Shown: positions 41,719-53,008 of the stretch, piece after piece
Position numbering within the stretch: position 1 is the stretch's first letter
Layout: each line of letters opens with the position of its first letter
Assembly: GCA_963744575.1 (NCBI GenBank)
Contig: CAVUUF010000015.1
Location: 1 to 64,000, forward strand
DNA from: Palsa-504 sp963744575
GTDB taxonomy: Bacteria > Actinomycetota > Actinomycetes > Streptosporangiales > Streptosporangiaceae
Length of the DNA stretch: 64,000 nt
Direction: 5' to 3'
The notes under the pieces: model-generated
Seen by the model: only the letters and a program-made list of their open reading frames with translations
Told to the model about the DNA's origin: nothing
Databases searched by the model: none
Translations under genes and position numbers: made by a program

Positions 41719-43800
41719 ATGGCTGAGCTCACGTATCCGCAGACGCGCCGGCTCGACCTGACCGAGGACATCCTGGGTCATCGGGTCAGCGATCCCTTCC
41801 GGTGGCTGGAAGACGACACCGGGACCGAACGGTCCGGCTGGCTGGCGGCGCAGGGGGACCTGTTCGGCTGGTACCGGGGCGGGCTGCCCGGCCGGGACCG
41901 GCTGGCCGCCCGGGTGAGCGAGCTGCTGAGCACCGGATACGCCGGCACGCCGGCCTGGCGAGGCGAACGCTGCTTCCACACCAGGCGCGACCCGGGCGCC
42001 GAGCACGGCGTGCTGTGCACCGGCCTGGGCGACGGGCCTGAGCGGGTGCTCGTCGACCCGATGGTGATCGACCCGTCCGGGCTGACCACGCTGGACGCCT
42101 GGCAGCCGGACAAGGAAGGGCGGCTGCTGGCCTACCAGCTGTCTGAGGGCGGCGACGAGGAATCCCTGCTGCGGGTGATGGACGTCGCCACCGGCGCGCT
42201 GGCCGACGGGCCGATCGACCGGTGCCGGTACTCCAGCGTGGCCTGGCTGCCCGGCGGCAAGGCCTTCTACTACACCCGCAGGCTGCCCCCGGACGCCGTG
42301 CCAGACGGGGAGAGCCAGTACCACCGGCGGGTCTACCTGCACCAGGCCGGCACGCCCGCCGATGAGGACGTGCTCATCTTCGGCGCGGGCCGGGACAAGA
42401 CCGACTACTACAGCGCCTCGGTCAGCCGGGACGGACGCTGGCTGGTCATCGGGGCGTCGCGGGGCACCGCGCCGCGCAACGACCTGTGGATCGCCGACCT
42501 GTCCGAATCCGACCCCGCCTCGCCCGACCTGCGGGTGATCCAGGAAGGGCTGGACGCGCAGACCAGCGTCCGGGCCGGCCGGGACGGGCGGCTGTACGTG
42601 TTCACCGATCACGGCGCGCCTCGCGCCCGGATCGCGGTGACCGACCCCGCGGATCCCGGCCCGGCCAGCTGGCGGGACCTGATCGCGGAGGACCCCGAGG
42701 CGGTGCTGCGCGGGTACGCGATCCTGGACGGGCCGGAGTTGGACCGTGCCGTGCTGCTGGCCAGCTGGACCAGGCACGCGCTCAGCGAGATCACCGTGCA
42801 CGACCTGGCCACCGGCGAGCGGCTGGGCCAGCTGCCGCTGCCCGGCCTGGGCACCGCGGGCGGGCTCAGCGAGCGGCCCGAGGGCGGCCACGAGGCCTGG
42901 TTCGGCTACACCGACTACACGACGCCGGAGTCGGTGCTGAGGTTCGACGCGCGCGACGCCTCGGTGACCACCTGGGCCACGGCGCCGGGCAGCGTCGAGG
43001 TCCCCGAGGTGACGACGCGGCAGGTGAGGTACCAGTCCAAGGACGGGACCCCGGTGCGGATGCTGGTCATCAGCAGAGCTGGCAACCCGGACGGCCCGCG
43101 GCCGGTCATCCTGTACGGGTACGGCGGCTTCGACATCAGCCTCACGCCCGCCTACTCGCCGAACGTGCTGGCCTGGGTGTCGGCGGGCGGCGTGTACGCG
43201 ATCGCCAACCTGCGCGGCGGCAGCGAGGAGGGCGAGGAGTGGCACCGCGCCGGGATGCTCGACCGCAAGCAGAACGTCTTCGACGACTTCCACGCCGCCG
43301 CCGAGGCGCTGATCGCCGGCGGCTGGACCACGCCGCGGCAGCTGGCCATCTCCGGCGGGTCTAACGGCGGCCTGCTGGTCGGCGCGGCGCTGACCCAGCG
43401 GCCCGAGCTGTACGCCGCGGTAATCTGCTCCGCGCCGCTGCTGGACATGGTGCGCTACGAACGGTTCGGGCTCGGCCAGACGTGGAACGTGGAGTACGGC
43501 ACCGCGGCCGACGCCGAGCAGCTCGGCTGGCTGCTGTCGTACTCGCCGTACCACCACGTGACGCCGGGGACGGCGTACCCGGCGGTGCTGTTCACCGTGT
43601 TCGCCAACGACACCCGGGTGGACCCGGTGCACGCGTACAAGATGTGCGCCGCGCTGCAGTACGCCACGTCCTCGGGGCAGCCGGTGCTGCTGCGGGCTGA
43701 AGCTCAGGTGGGGCACGGGGCGCGGGCGGTGAGCCGGATGGCGGAACTGGCCGGGGACACGCTGGCGTTCGCCGCGCACCACACCGGGCTGGTGGTCTGA
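41719..43800 (+). CDS. Prolyl oligopeptidase family serine peptidase (S9A)
   Basis: Cytosolic 693-residue serine peptidase cutting short proline-containing peptides. The N-terminal YPQTRRLDLTEDILGHRVSD and FRWLEDD are the family hallmark, then comes a beta-propeller (about 70-400). The C-terminal hydrolase carries Ser in ISGGSNGGLLVGAALTQRPE (about 555), Asp in FANDTRVDPVHAYKM and His in AQVGHGARA. No signal peptide. Monocistronic; TTG- or ATG-start ambiguity does not arise because the ATG at 41719 is isolated. Confidence 0.95.
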   Translation: MAELTYPQTRRLDLTEDILGHRVSDPFRWLEDDTGTERSGWLAAQGDLFGWYRGGLPGRDRLAARVSELLSTGYAGTPAWRGERCFHTRRDPGAEHGVLCTGLGDGPERVLVDPMVIDPSGLTTLDAWQPDKEGRLLAYQLSEGGDEESLLRVMDVATGALADGPIDRCRYSSVAWLPGGKAFYYTRRLPPDAVPDGESQYHRRVYLHQAGTPADEDVLIFGAGRDKTDYYSASVSRDGRWLVIGASRGTAPRNDLWIADLSESDPASPDLRVIQEGLDAQTSVRAGRDGRLYVFTDHGAPRARIAVTDPADPGPASWRDLIAEDPEAVLRGYAILDGPELDRAVLLASWTRHALSEITVHDLATGERLGQLPLPGLGTAGGLSERPEGGHEAWFGYTDYTTPESVLRFDARDASVTTWATAPGSVEVPEVTTRQVRYQSKDGTPVRMLVISRAGNPDGPRPVILYGYGGFDISLTPAYSPNVLAWVSAGGVYAIANLRGGSEEGEEWHRAGMLDRKQNVFDDFHAAAEALIAGGWTTPRQLAISGGSNGGLLVGAALTQRPELYAAVICSAPLLDMVRYERFGLGQTWNVEYGTAADAEQLGWLLSYSPYHHVTPGTAYPAVLFTVFANDTRVDPVHAYKMCAALQYATSSGQPVLLRAEAQVGHGARAVSRMAELAGDTLAFAAHHTGLVV

Positions 43801-43904
43801 ACCTCAGGGCTGCGGCCAGGCAGCTCCCCGCGGCGGTGGTCGAGGCCGAGCTCCCGGCGGACGAGGCGGAAGGCGCGGAGCCCGGCACCCCGTAAGCTTC
43901 AGGC

Positions 43905-44324
43905 ATGAGCGAGCCGGCCAGCTTTTACGAGGCGGTGGGCGGGGAGGAGTTCTTCGCCCGCCTGGTCCACCGGTTCTACCAGGGTGTTGCGGACGATCCC
44001 GTGCTCCGGCCGGTCTACCCGGCCCGGGACCTCGGGCCCGCCGAGGAGCACCTGCGGCTGTTCCTCATGCAGTACTGGGGCGGGCCGCGCACCTACGACG
44101 AGCTGCGCGGGCACCCCCGGCTGCGGATGCGGCACGCCCGGTTCGCCATCGGCGAGGCCGAGCGGGACGCCTGGCTGCACCGCATGCGGGTCGCCCTGGA
44201 CGAGCTTGACCTGGACGAGACGCTCGCGGCCCAGCTCTGGGACTACCTGGTCATGGCCGCCCACAGCCTGGTCAACGTGGACCCCGCGCACGGCCGTCCC
44301 GAGCTCGGGCTGAGGCCGGCCTGA
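43905..44324 (+). CDS. Truncated haemoglobin, group II (GlbO type)
   Basis: Small heme protein of 139 residues. FYEAVGGEEFFARLVHRFYQ is helix A-B, RLFLMQYWGGPRTYDELRG carries the group II Tyr/Trp neighbourhood, and RHARFAIGEAERDAWL contains the proximal histidine. The mycobacterial homologue GlbO is a membrane-associated oxygen/nitric oxide binding protein. Start ATG 43905; the gene stands alone and converges on ettA. Confidence 0.93.
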   Translation: MSEPASFYEAVGGEEFFARLVHRFYQGVADDPVLRPVYPARDLGPAEEHLRLFLMQYWGGPRTYDELRGHPRLRMRHARFAIGEAERDAWLHRMRVALDELDLDETLAAQLWDYLVMAAHSLVNVDPAHGRPELGLRPA

Positions 44325-44407
44325 CGGCTGGAACGGTGCGCTGCCACTGGTCGCCGGTCACGCCCTCGAACCGGCCCGCGATGGTGTCCGGGGTGATCGT
44401 CATGGCG

Positions 44408-46072
<1,665 letters not shown>

Positions 46073-46155
46073 GTAACATATCCTAGCTCTTGTTGCAGGT
46101 CAGTGACCCGCGACGCTCGTCCCAGTCATAGCAAAGTCAGGGAAGGCTGCGAGTC

Positions 46156-47439
46156 ATGGCTCTGGCGGTCAACGGCAGCGGCACCATCTTCAAGAAGTGC
46201 GACAGGTCTAACCACCGTCCCGACTCGAATAAGGGCTGCGCGTCTTCCACTTGCCAGCATACGTGCGACAACCCGGAGCGCTGCCCGCACGCCTGGACGC
46301 TGCGCTACTGGGTCAACGGCAAGCAGGTCGAGAAGTCGTTCAAGGACAAGCAGCACCCCACCACAGGACGCGTGGATTACGGCAGCGGCAAGAAGCTCGC
46401 GCGGGACTGGCAGCTCAAGCTGGCCGTGGACAAGCGCTCCGGTGACGTCGCCTTCACCGATCACAGCAAGAGCGGCAAGCAGAACTTCGGCGAGTTGGTC
46501 GAATCGTTCATCGCGCGCCTGCCCGTCTCGGACGCCAGCAAGTACCACTACCGGAGCGTGTACCTCAAGCACGTCAAGCCAGTGTTCGGCGACATGACGC
46601 TTTCCCAGGTGGCCAACGACCGTGACGGCGTAATGGACCTGCTAGCGGTCAAGATGAAGCACTTGAGCAACACACCGCGTCAGCAAGCGCGGTACGTCAT
46701 CGTGGGCACGCTTGACGAGGCCATGAAGGCGGGCAAGCTCAGCAGGCATCGGCTAGACGGCATCGAACTCGCCGACTACGGCAGGTACTCTCGTAAGAGC
46801 TTCGTGTTCCCCGCATACGAGCAGGTCAGGTTCGTGGCGGACGGGGGCATCAACCCGGAGTCTCGCCGCGCCGTCGGGGGTGCGGGACTATGCGTGTGGC
46901 TCATGCGTGGCTGCGGACTTCGCATCGAAGAGGCGCTAGCGGTGTGTAAGGAAGACTTCATAGAGGACGGCACCGTCTTGCGGGTGGCGTGGCAGGCGTC
47001 GGGAGACGGCAAGAGGCGGGAACCTCTCAAGCACCGCAAGGCAGGCGAGTACCGAGACGTGCCCGTGCCCTCGTGGCTGCGGGAGATGGTCCGGGACATG
47101 CCCGATGGGCCGCTCATCCCTGGGAACGGGAAGCTTTTCCAGCGGTACGGCACGACCTACTTCCGGTTCATGCACGCTGCTAAGGCAGCCGGTATCCCTG
47201 ACGGGTTCACCCCGCATTCGCTACGCCACGCCTTCGCTTCCGCGATGCTCGCTCGTGGGGTGCAGATCACCGAGCTAGCGCACTTCCTGGGGCACCGGGA
47301 CATCAACGTCACACACCAGGTGTATGGGCATCTGCTGCCCTCCGCTGCCAAGCGAGCCGTAGCAGCGCTAGACGCCGAGTTCGCCGAGTGGAGCAACAGC
47401 CAGAAAGGCTCCGCCTCAGACCGTCGGGCTGCCCGCTGA
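46156..47439 (+). CDS. Tyrosine recombinase (integrase)
   Basis: Site-specific recombinase of 427 residues. Catalytic residues: Arg256 in RGCGLRIEEAL, His354-x2-Arg357-His358 in TPHSLRHAFASAMLARG, His380 in HFLGHRDINVTHQVY and the nucleophile Tyr390. The core-binding SAM-like domain is at about 105-200. The N-terminus is unusual: eight cysteines and histidines in the first 45 residues (CDRSNHRPDSNKGCASSTCQ, then HTCDNPERCPHAW), a probable zinc-binding arm as in actinomycete AICE/phage integrases. Start ATG 46156 has GGGAAGG 11 bases upstream. It marks the left side of the accessory island; no excisionase, rep or relaxase is recognised nearby. Confidence 0.92.
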   Translation: MALAVNGSGTIFKKCDRSNHRPDSNKGCASSTCQHTCDNPERCPHAWTLRYWVNGKQVEKSFKDKQHPTTGRVDYGSGKKLARDWQLKLAVDKRSGDVAFTDHSKSGKQNFGELVESFIARLPVSDASKYHYRSVYLKHVKPVFGDMTLSQVANDRDGVMDLLAVKMKHLSNTPRQQARYVIVGTLDEAMKAGKLSRHRLDGIELADYGRYSRKSFVFPAYEQVRFVADGGINPESRRAVGGAGLCVWLMRGCGLRIEEALAVCKEDFIEDGTVLRVAWQASGDGKRREPLKHRKAGEYRDVPVPSWLREMVRDMPDGPLIPGNGKLFQRYGTTYFRFMHAAKAAGIPDGFTPHSLRHAFASAMLARGVQITELAHFLGHRDINVTHQVYGHLLPSAAKRAVAALDAEFAEWSNSQKGSASDRRAAR

Positions 47440-47518
47440 CCTGTTTTCTTCCGCTCGCCCTTTGAATTTTGGGCATCCTTAGCCGCTTGAGGGAACCCGA
47501 TCGACAAAATGTTGTCGT

Positions 47519-47537
47519 TGCGGATGCTTCATCCGCA
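47519..47537. terminator. Perfect 8-bp hairpin between integrase and convergent gene
   Basis: tgcggatg / catccgca around a ctt loop, overlapping the stop of the minus-strand gene and 80 bases beyond the integrase stop. A second hairpin, cgacaa / ttgtcg around aatg, lies just before it (about 47501-47516). Both suit a bidirectional terminator, or recombination-site arms. Confidence 0.5.
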
Positions 47538-49170
47538 GGCGATGCCGATGCCGGCGAACAGGGCCATCATCTCCAGGCGGAGCGCTTGGTAGTGCCGGTC
47601 GATGTCGGTCCAGTGGCGGGGAGTCCGGCGGATACGCGGATCGGCGACGCCGGCCAGCAGCGGCGCGATGACCTGGTCCCGGAGGGTGAGCAAGGCGCTG
47701 ATGATGCGGGCGGCGCCGGGTGAGATGAGGTACCGGCGGGTGCGGCCGGGTTTGTCCGCGAGGTGCTTGCCGCGGAGCTTGCGCAGATCGTAGGCGGCGT
47801 TGCGGATGGTGTAGCCGTCGTGCCCGGGCATCGCCGATACCCGGGCGGCCAGGTCGGCGACGGTGAACCCGCCGGGGGCGATGGCAAGCGCCAGGGCGGC
47901 GGCCAGCACGGCCCGCATCCGGGGCTTGTTCAGGTCCAGGCCGCCGGTCCGGGTGGCGCCGACCTGGGCGGGCAGCGGCAGTTCGTCGAGCAGGCCGCCC
48001 GGGATGAACCCGGTATCGACGCAGTCCAGCATGGTGCAGAACCGCCCGGCCATGCCGGCCAGCCGGGCGATGATGTCCGGGAACTTCTCCAGGGCCCGGC
48101 CGGTCTTGAGGGTCTTGGTGTTGTGCACGATCGCCTCGAACCGCAGCACGCGCTCGCCTTTGGTATAGCCCTTCAGCGTCAGCAGCCCGAAGTGGACCTT
48201 GAACAGCGTCAGGTCATACGCAGGTCTCTCGATCACGACTGCCAGCTTCAGCGACGGCTCGGTCGTGCCGGCCGGGCGCTGCTTCATCCCGAACAGGGTC
48301 CGCAGCGCCGGCACGTCCAGCCGGGACCGGGTCCGGTCAGCGACCGTGCCGAAGACCCGGTCCATCCGCGCGCCGGAGGCGAAGATCAGGTTCCGGCTGT
48401 ACTCGGCCTGGTAGACCGAGTAGGCATAGCGGAACCCGCTGGCCTGCTGCTCGGCCAGGTCCAGCCCGAAGCACAAGCACGCGGTGTAGATCCACCGGTC
48501 GCAGGCCTGGCCCAGCCGCCCTATAGCCGCGGGCTGCGACAAGGTCTCTGCGATCTGGGCCAGGCCGCGCGGATCCGTGATCTTAGTAAAGCAGTTCCCC
48601 TCCTTGGTGAAACCGATCCCCGCCGCATGAGCCTGGCACGCGACGTACTCGTGGCCGTTGAGGATGACCTGCGCGCCGAACGGCGGATGCCCGGACATCT
48701 TGACCACCAGGTGGCCCCAGGCCGGGTCCATGATGTGGAAGGAATAGTGGTTGACGTACTCGGACTTCTTCTCCAGGCTCATGATCACCCCGCCCGCGGA
48801 CCGCCTCACCTTCCACACCGTCGCCCGCGCCCGGGCGACCAGGACCAGGAAGACACCCGGCCCGACGCTGTGGCTGGCCAGGTACTCCTCCGCGATCCGG
48901 TGCTTGCGCTGCCCGGCCTTGCAGTCGATCACCGGGACACCGTTCGTCTTCGGCCCAGGCCCGCACCCGGCGGGCGAACCGGCCCGGCAGCCGCATCAGG
49001 TGCGCGTCATCCAGCTCCGCATCCGAGTCGCCGTGCCAGCGCCGCCACCAGGTCCGGAACCCGCCCGGGCTATGGCCCAGCGGGTAGTACGCGTTCAGCA
49101 CGATCCGGTCCACGCAGTCATACGAGCCGGTCAGCAAGTCCCCGTACCGCTCGGTGAAGTCATCGGCCAC
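47529..49170 (-). pseudogene. Frameshifted gene of unknown function with C-terminal winged-helix-like domain
   Basis: Two frames join to one protein of roughly 546 residues. The first (GTG 49170, VADDFTERYGDLLTGSYDCV) runs to HLMRLPGRFARRVRAWA; the second continues KTNGVPVIDCKAGQRKHRIA and runs to the end at 47529. One extra base near 48951-48958 explains the break. The middle part contains MSGHPPFGAQVILNGHEYVA and CLCFGLDLAEQQASGFRYAY; the C-terminal part (GYTIRNAAYDLRKLRGKHLA, then RYLISPGAARIISALLTL) looks like a winged helix. I remember similar proteins as multi-copy hypothetical proteins in actinomycetes and other high-GC bacteria, often near mobile DNA, but no activity is known. It directly follows the IS66 remnant. 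Confidence 0.7.
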
Positions 49171-49198
49171 CCCGCCGACCGTAGAGGCAACCCGCACC

Positions 49199-50185
49199 TC
49201 ACGTCAGGACATCAGCCGCACTGCCCCGAAGGGGCCACTCCTCCCGGGCGAAGTCCCAGAGTAGGATCTTCCCAACCTCGTATCCCGAACCCTGCTCCTG
49301 ATGATCAGTCTCCGCTGTGGAACGATCCCGCAGCCGGTTGTGCGTTATCCCGAAGGCTATGGCCTCGTCGTAGCGCTCCCGCAGCTTCGCCAGCAGCTGC
49401 TCATCCAGCGCCGGGTCGCCCCTGGCCAGCGCGTCCTCGACGGCCTGGTGCGCCTCGCGGAGGATCTCGATGACATCGGCGGCCCAGGACTGCAGGCTGT
49501 CTGGTCCCAGCCTGGTGACGGCGCGGGCGCGGCGGATGACGTGCTGGCAGCATTGCTGTATCCCGGCCAGCTGCGGCAGCAGCTGCTGGTAGGCGGAGTA
49601 CCCGTCGCTGATCAAGAACCCGGCGAAGAACGACAAGACCGCGGTGATCGCGGCGGCCTGCCGGGACCCCAGCGCCCGCAGCCAGGTCAGCCCGGCGTGC
49701 GGGGTGCGCACGACCAGCACGTGCGGCGCGCCCGCGTCCTGCCCGGCCAGCCCGGCATGCGGATCCAGGGGATTGACGGGGGTCTGATCGGCGCCCAGCA
49801 CCGGCTCGGCTGCCAGCGCGGCCTGCATCGCCTCATCGAACCCGGCGCCTTCCAGCCGGGATGACAGCCGCTCGCTGGCGCCGTCGACGAACCCCGGCGA
49901 GACCGGCACGCCCGGCAGCATGCCGGTCAGGTTCGCGGCCCGCTCGGCGGGCACGTTGCCGTAGGAGGACAGCAGCACCGCCGCGGTGTTGATGCCCGGA
50001 CCGTAGCAGACGCTGCCCGGATGCGCCCCTGCCGGGGGCTGCGCGGCGTTGACCTTCCCGCAGCACCGGCAGGTCAGCGGCAGCAGGTACTCGGTGACGA
50101 ACGTCGTGATCTTCACGTCCCGGACCTGCGACCACCAGCTGCCCGCCCGGTCCGCCCGGCCAGGGCGGTGCCGCACCGCGAGCAC
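49199..50185 (-). pseudogene. IS66 transposase, C-terminal part
   Basis: DDE transposase core. YLLPLTCRCCGKVNAAQPPA is the zinc-ribbon region, CYGPGINTAAVLLSSYGNVP and AERAANLTGMLPGVPVSPGF lead to the first catalytic Asp in EPVLGADQTPVN and the second in FLISDGYSAYQQLLPQLAGI, followed by CCQHVIRRAR. The final catalytic Glu region with the NNxAER motif is not found: after RERYDEAIAFGITHNRLRDR the sequence leaves the family. So the enzyme is both frameshifted and truncated. Confidence 0.75.
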
Positions 50186-50616
50186 TCCGCCGGCGGCGGC
50201 ACTTCCTCCCGCTCGTCCGGGTCCGGGTCCCGCGGCAGCCCCGCCCCGGGATGCCCCGGCTGGCCGCCGTGCTTGCGGTCCGCGCGCCGCTCCCGTTCGG
50301 AGGACTGGCGGGCCCTCCGCTCAGCCGTGCGCCGCTCACGCGCCCCGATCGGATCCCTCGACGGCGGCGTCCCCGACGTCGCGCTGTCCGACCCCAGCCG
50401 CCGCTCCAGCTCCGCGGCCCTCAGCTCCAGCCGCCGGTACCGCTCCAGCTGAGCCTCCAGCTCAGCCCGCAGCATCGCGTTCTCGGCGTCCCTGGCCTCG
50501 ATCACCGCCCGCAGCCGGGCGGCCAGCTCACGCTGATCCCCCGCTGCCGGCAGGCACACCAGGCTGATCGGACACAAACCCCGGGCATGCTCAGCCACGG
50601 CCAAAGGTTCAAGCAT
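50113..50616 (-). pseudogene. IS66 transposase, N-terminal part
   Basis: Carries the leucine-zipper-like helix (LRAVIEARDAENAMLRAELE, then AQLERYRRLELRAAELERRL), the conserved SDSATSGTPPSRDPIG and KHGGQPGHPGAGLPRDPDPD segments and the first zinc-ribbon cysteines CSRCGTALAG. The frame then runs into GRTGRAAGGRRSGT and a stop; the continuation is in the next frame at about 50155-50170, in a run of ggccgggcggaccggg where slippage or miscalling is easy. Confidence 0.75.
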
Positions 50617-50961
50617 CCCGCGCCCCGTGCCGCCTCACGCGCTCGACCCGGAGTAACTGGTCAGGTGCCCGATATTCCCTTCAATCGCAATTACGTCGTT
50701 CCGGGCAGCGGAAGAAGCCGCCTGGGACCGCTGACAGGCCGACTGGGAAAGCCGGTCACTGGGATTGAGGCGCCATGCTGGCGGTGCCTGGAGCTGAGGG
50801 ACCCGGGTACAGGCCGTCGTCGCCGCCTACGAAGCCGGAGTCGTCGAACCCCGCCATCACGGCTAACAGCACCGGCCGCCCTTGGGAGAGGCCAATGAAT
50901 AACCTGGCGGCTTTATATCCGACGCAGCATGAACCTTGGTATTTGAACCCGAAGACCCTGA

Positions 50962-51120
50962 ATGGACACCTTCAGGGTCGTAACGGCTGACGGCTCCGTG
51001 GAGCCCGGAAGCGACAATCCGGAAACCGCACCGACCCTAGAAGCACTCTTGAAGCGCACCAAATGGTGGGGTTTCGAGGACAACAACAAAGCCGTATGCG
51101 AGGAGGAGGGATGGGGATGA
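50962..51120 (+). CDS. Small hypothetical protein, 52 residues
   Basis: ATG 50962 opens MDTFRVVTADGSVEPGSDNP and continues through TLEALLKRTKWWGFEDNNKA to the ending VCEEEGWG. It is acidic with one tryptophan-rich turn. Upstream there is only a weak GAAG. The composition is protein-like but there is no independent support, so it may be chance or the tail of a decayed gene. Confidence 0.25.
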   Translation: MDTFRVVTADGSVEPGSDNPETAPTLEALLKRTKWWGFEDNNKAVCEEEGWG

Positions 51121-51290
51121 ACGGAGCCGTTCTCTGTTCAGCACAGCAAGCTTGATCTGCTTAACTGCAAGATCGCAGTGGACTACCTTTCACGCTCAGC
51201 CCCCTAGTGCTTGCCTCCGAAACCGGACACTTGACCTGCGGCGGCTGTGGGCCGCTCGATCACATGGACTGCTCGCGGCGCAGGGCTTAA

Positions 51291-51330
51291 TTGTGCGGAG
51301 GGGACTCGAACCCCAACCTTTTGATCCGTC
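51291..51330 (-). tRNA. tRNA 3'-end-like fragment (T arm and acceptor end), possible attachment site
   Basis: On the minus strand GGTTGGGGTTCGAGTCCCC followed by TCCGCACA has the TTCGAGT loop and a four- to five-pair T stem of a tRNA, preceded by GGATCAAAAG like the 3' side of an anticodon arm. The 5' half of a tRNA (D arm, 5' acceptor strand TGTGCGG or similar) is not found upstream. Such fragments are left when an element integrates into the 3' end of a tRNA gene, so it is a candidate att core and not a working tRNA. Confidence 0.4.
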
Positions 51331-51501
51331 GATACCTGTGCGGGCATCCGGACTCGTTCAGATCAGTCCGTGACCTCGGGCGCGTTCCTGTCGCCTGTCC
51401 GTGGACGTCCGGAGAATACAAGATGTCGTTCGTCCGTGTGGCTCCCACCGTGGCTCCCAGCCGTGCCTGACGCTTGGCACGTCAGTGTCCGGAATCGAAG
51501 T

Positions 51502-52196
51502 TCATGCATCTTCGATCAGGCTGGCAGGCACCTGATAGCGGAAGCCCACGAGCGTCAGCGTTCCGTCGTCCAGGCGCCACGGGTCATAGCAGCGGTGCTT
51601 TCCGCCTGTGGCAGTAACCGTCCCGTCTTCGGCCCGCTCGATGGTGATACCGCTAAGGACGAACAGCGCCGTGCATGGGTTTTCCCGGGCGTGAGTCACT
51701 TCGTTGGGAGTGAGGATGACCTCGCCTCCGTCTGCGGTGGTTCCCTTGACCTCGACATGCTTCACCTCGCCGCCGCGGCAGATCAGGTCATAGCTTTCCG
51801 TAGCGTGGACATCTTTGACGTCCCAGTCCTTGCCGTAGAACTCGGTGGCGGCATTCATCGCGCGCGCTTCCACTGCCACCTTCGCCTTTCGGTCGAGCTG
51901 GAATCCCTGCCACAAGCGAGAGCCGGATCGGCGCCAGGATCAGCCTTCGCTCTGCCTCTGGGGACGTCCAGGTCCTGAGTATGTCGCGAGTCAACCAGGG
52001 CGTCGACCAGAACCGCATTGAGCTTGCCCAGCCTGGCCAGCAGGATTGCCAGCACTCGGTTGTAGTCCGGGTTCCTTGGCGCCCGTCTGCCCGACATGCC
52101 GCTCCGGCTTTCCATGATGAGAGCAAGATGACCGCCATCGGCCTCGATGAGGTATTCAGCATCCATGACACGGCCATGGTCATCAACCAATTGCAC
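51502..52196 (-). pseudogene. DUF3883-domain protein with frameshifts
   Basis: The C-terminal frame (to 51502) is a DUF3883 domain: YDLICRGGEVKHVEVKGTTA followed by GEVILTPNEVTHARENP, a nuclease-like fold common in restriction and DNA-modification-dependent proteins. The N-terminal frame starts MQLVDDHGRVMDAEYLIEAD and runs PDYNRVLAILLARLGKLNAV, LVDALVDSRHTQDLDVP. The connecting piece PEAERRLILAPIRLSLVAG is in a third frame. Two frameshifts (about 51950 and 51915) therefore break one gene. Probably a dead defence-type gene; no partner methylase or helicase is present. Confidence 0.65.
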
Positions 52197-53008
52197 GAGT
52201 CAGAGGCTCCCACATATCGCTGGGTTATGAGCCGTACGACACCCCCGAACGACCTCCTGCTTAGAAGACCCCATGCCACTTACATGGCGCCCGCAGATGG
52301 GTGAAACTCAGGGCGAGCATGCTGATGAGCCCCCATGATCGCCAACGGGCGTGTCAGAGGGCGGGCAGTAGCTCATGCTTGCTGCTGTCAGGGGTCGTTG
52401 CTGTACTCGGCTGCTGTATCGTGACCGCTCGCAGCTTGCAGGGGATGGTCCGCGTCCGGTCCGGGCAGGCTCCCGCCTGGCCCTTGTCCTCTGACCGGAG
52501 TGTCCGTAGAGTCTCCTGGGTCAAGCATGACTTCGCGTGTCCGTTCACCAGGCACTTTTCACCAGTACTCGTTGCCCTGCGGCCACAGTCACGCTTGATG
52601 CTGGAGGGGCGGACACGCACACTCAGCGGGCCATCCCCGGATCTGAGCCCAGCCAAAACTTCGGCACCTTCCCCTGTTGCGTCGTCGTGGACCAGGTGGT
52701 CACCGTCGAACCGGGGTTGCGGGTTTCTCGGAGGGATGGGGGGTGTGGCTAAACGAATTTTCGGGAGATTGTGACCAGCCCTCGCACGTTGAATTGATCT
52801 GGCCGATCTCAGAATTCTCCGCCAGATCTGGCACTTGGGCTGGCTGACCGGTCTTCCATTTGCGAACACCTGCTTAACGCGAACGTTCCACACTTACCAC
52901 GCTGGATGCTTTAAACACCATGGATGTCCTGCAGTAAAGCTTGACAAGGATCCAAATGCAGGCAATCATGGTCGTGCGCTGTTGTCAATAGTTATTGGAA
53001 GGCCGAGC
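52197..53008. other. Stretch without a convincing gene
   Basis: About 810 bases. A 179-codon open frame exists on the minus strand at 52354-52893, but its composition is irregular, its start lacks a ribosome binding site and I recognise no family. The section at 52760-53000 is AT-rich and probably holds the promoter for the small gene at 53009. Confidence 0.45.

Larger units (their letters stand above)
49199..50616 (-). mobile_element. IS66-family element, degenerate
   Basis: The two reading-frame parts described separately make up an IS66 TnpC-like transposase. No tnpA/tnpB accessory genes and no terminal inverted repeats were recognised, and the 3' part of the transposase is missing. It is therefore an inactive relic whose ends I cannot place; the limits given are those of the coding remnants. 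Confidence 0.7.
50617..51501. other. Largely non-coding island segment
   Basis: About 880 bases between the IS66 remnant and the DUF3883 remnant, AT-richer than the flanking core. It contains one small plausible ORF (50962-51120) and a tRNA-3'-end-like fragment (51291-51330), listed separately. The rest shows no family-like reading frame on either strand. Confidence 0.5.

Noticed and set aside
52354..52893. A 179-codon minus-strand open frame
   Set aside because: No family resemblance, no ribosome binding site and uneven composition; long open frames arise easily in high-GC DNA.
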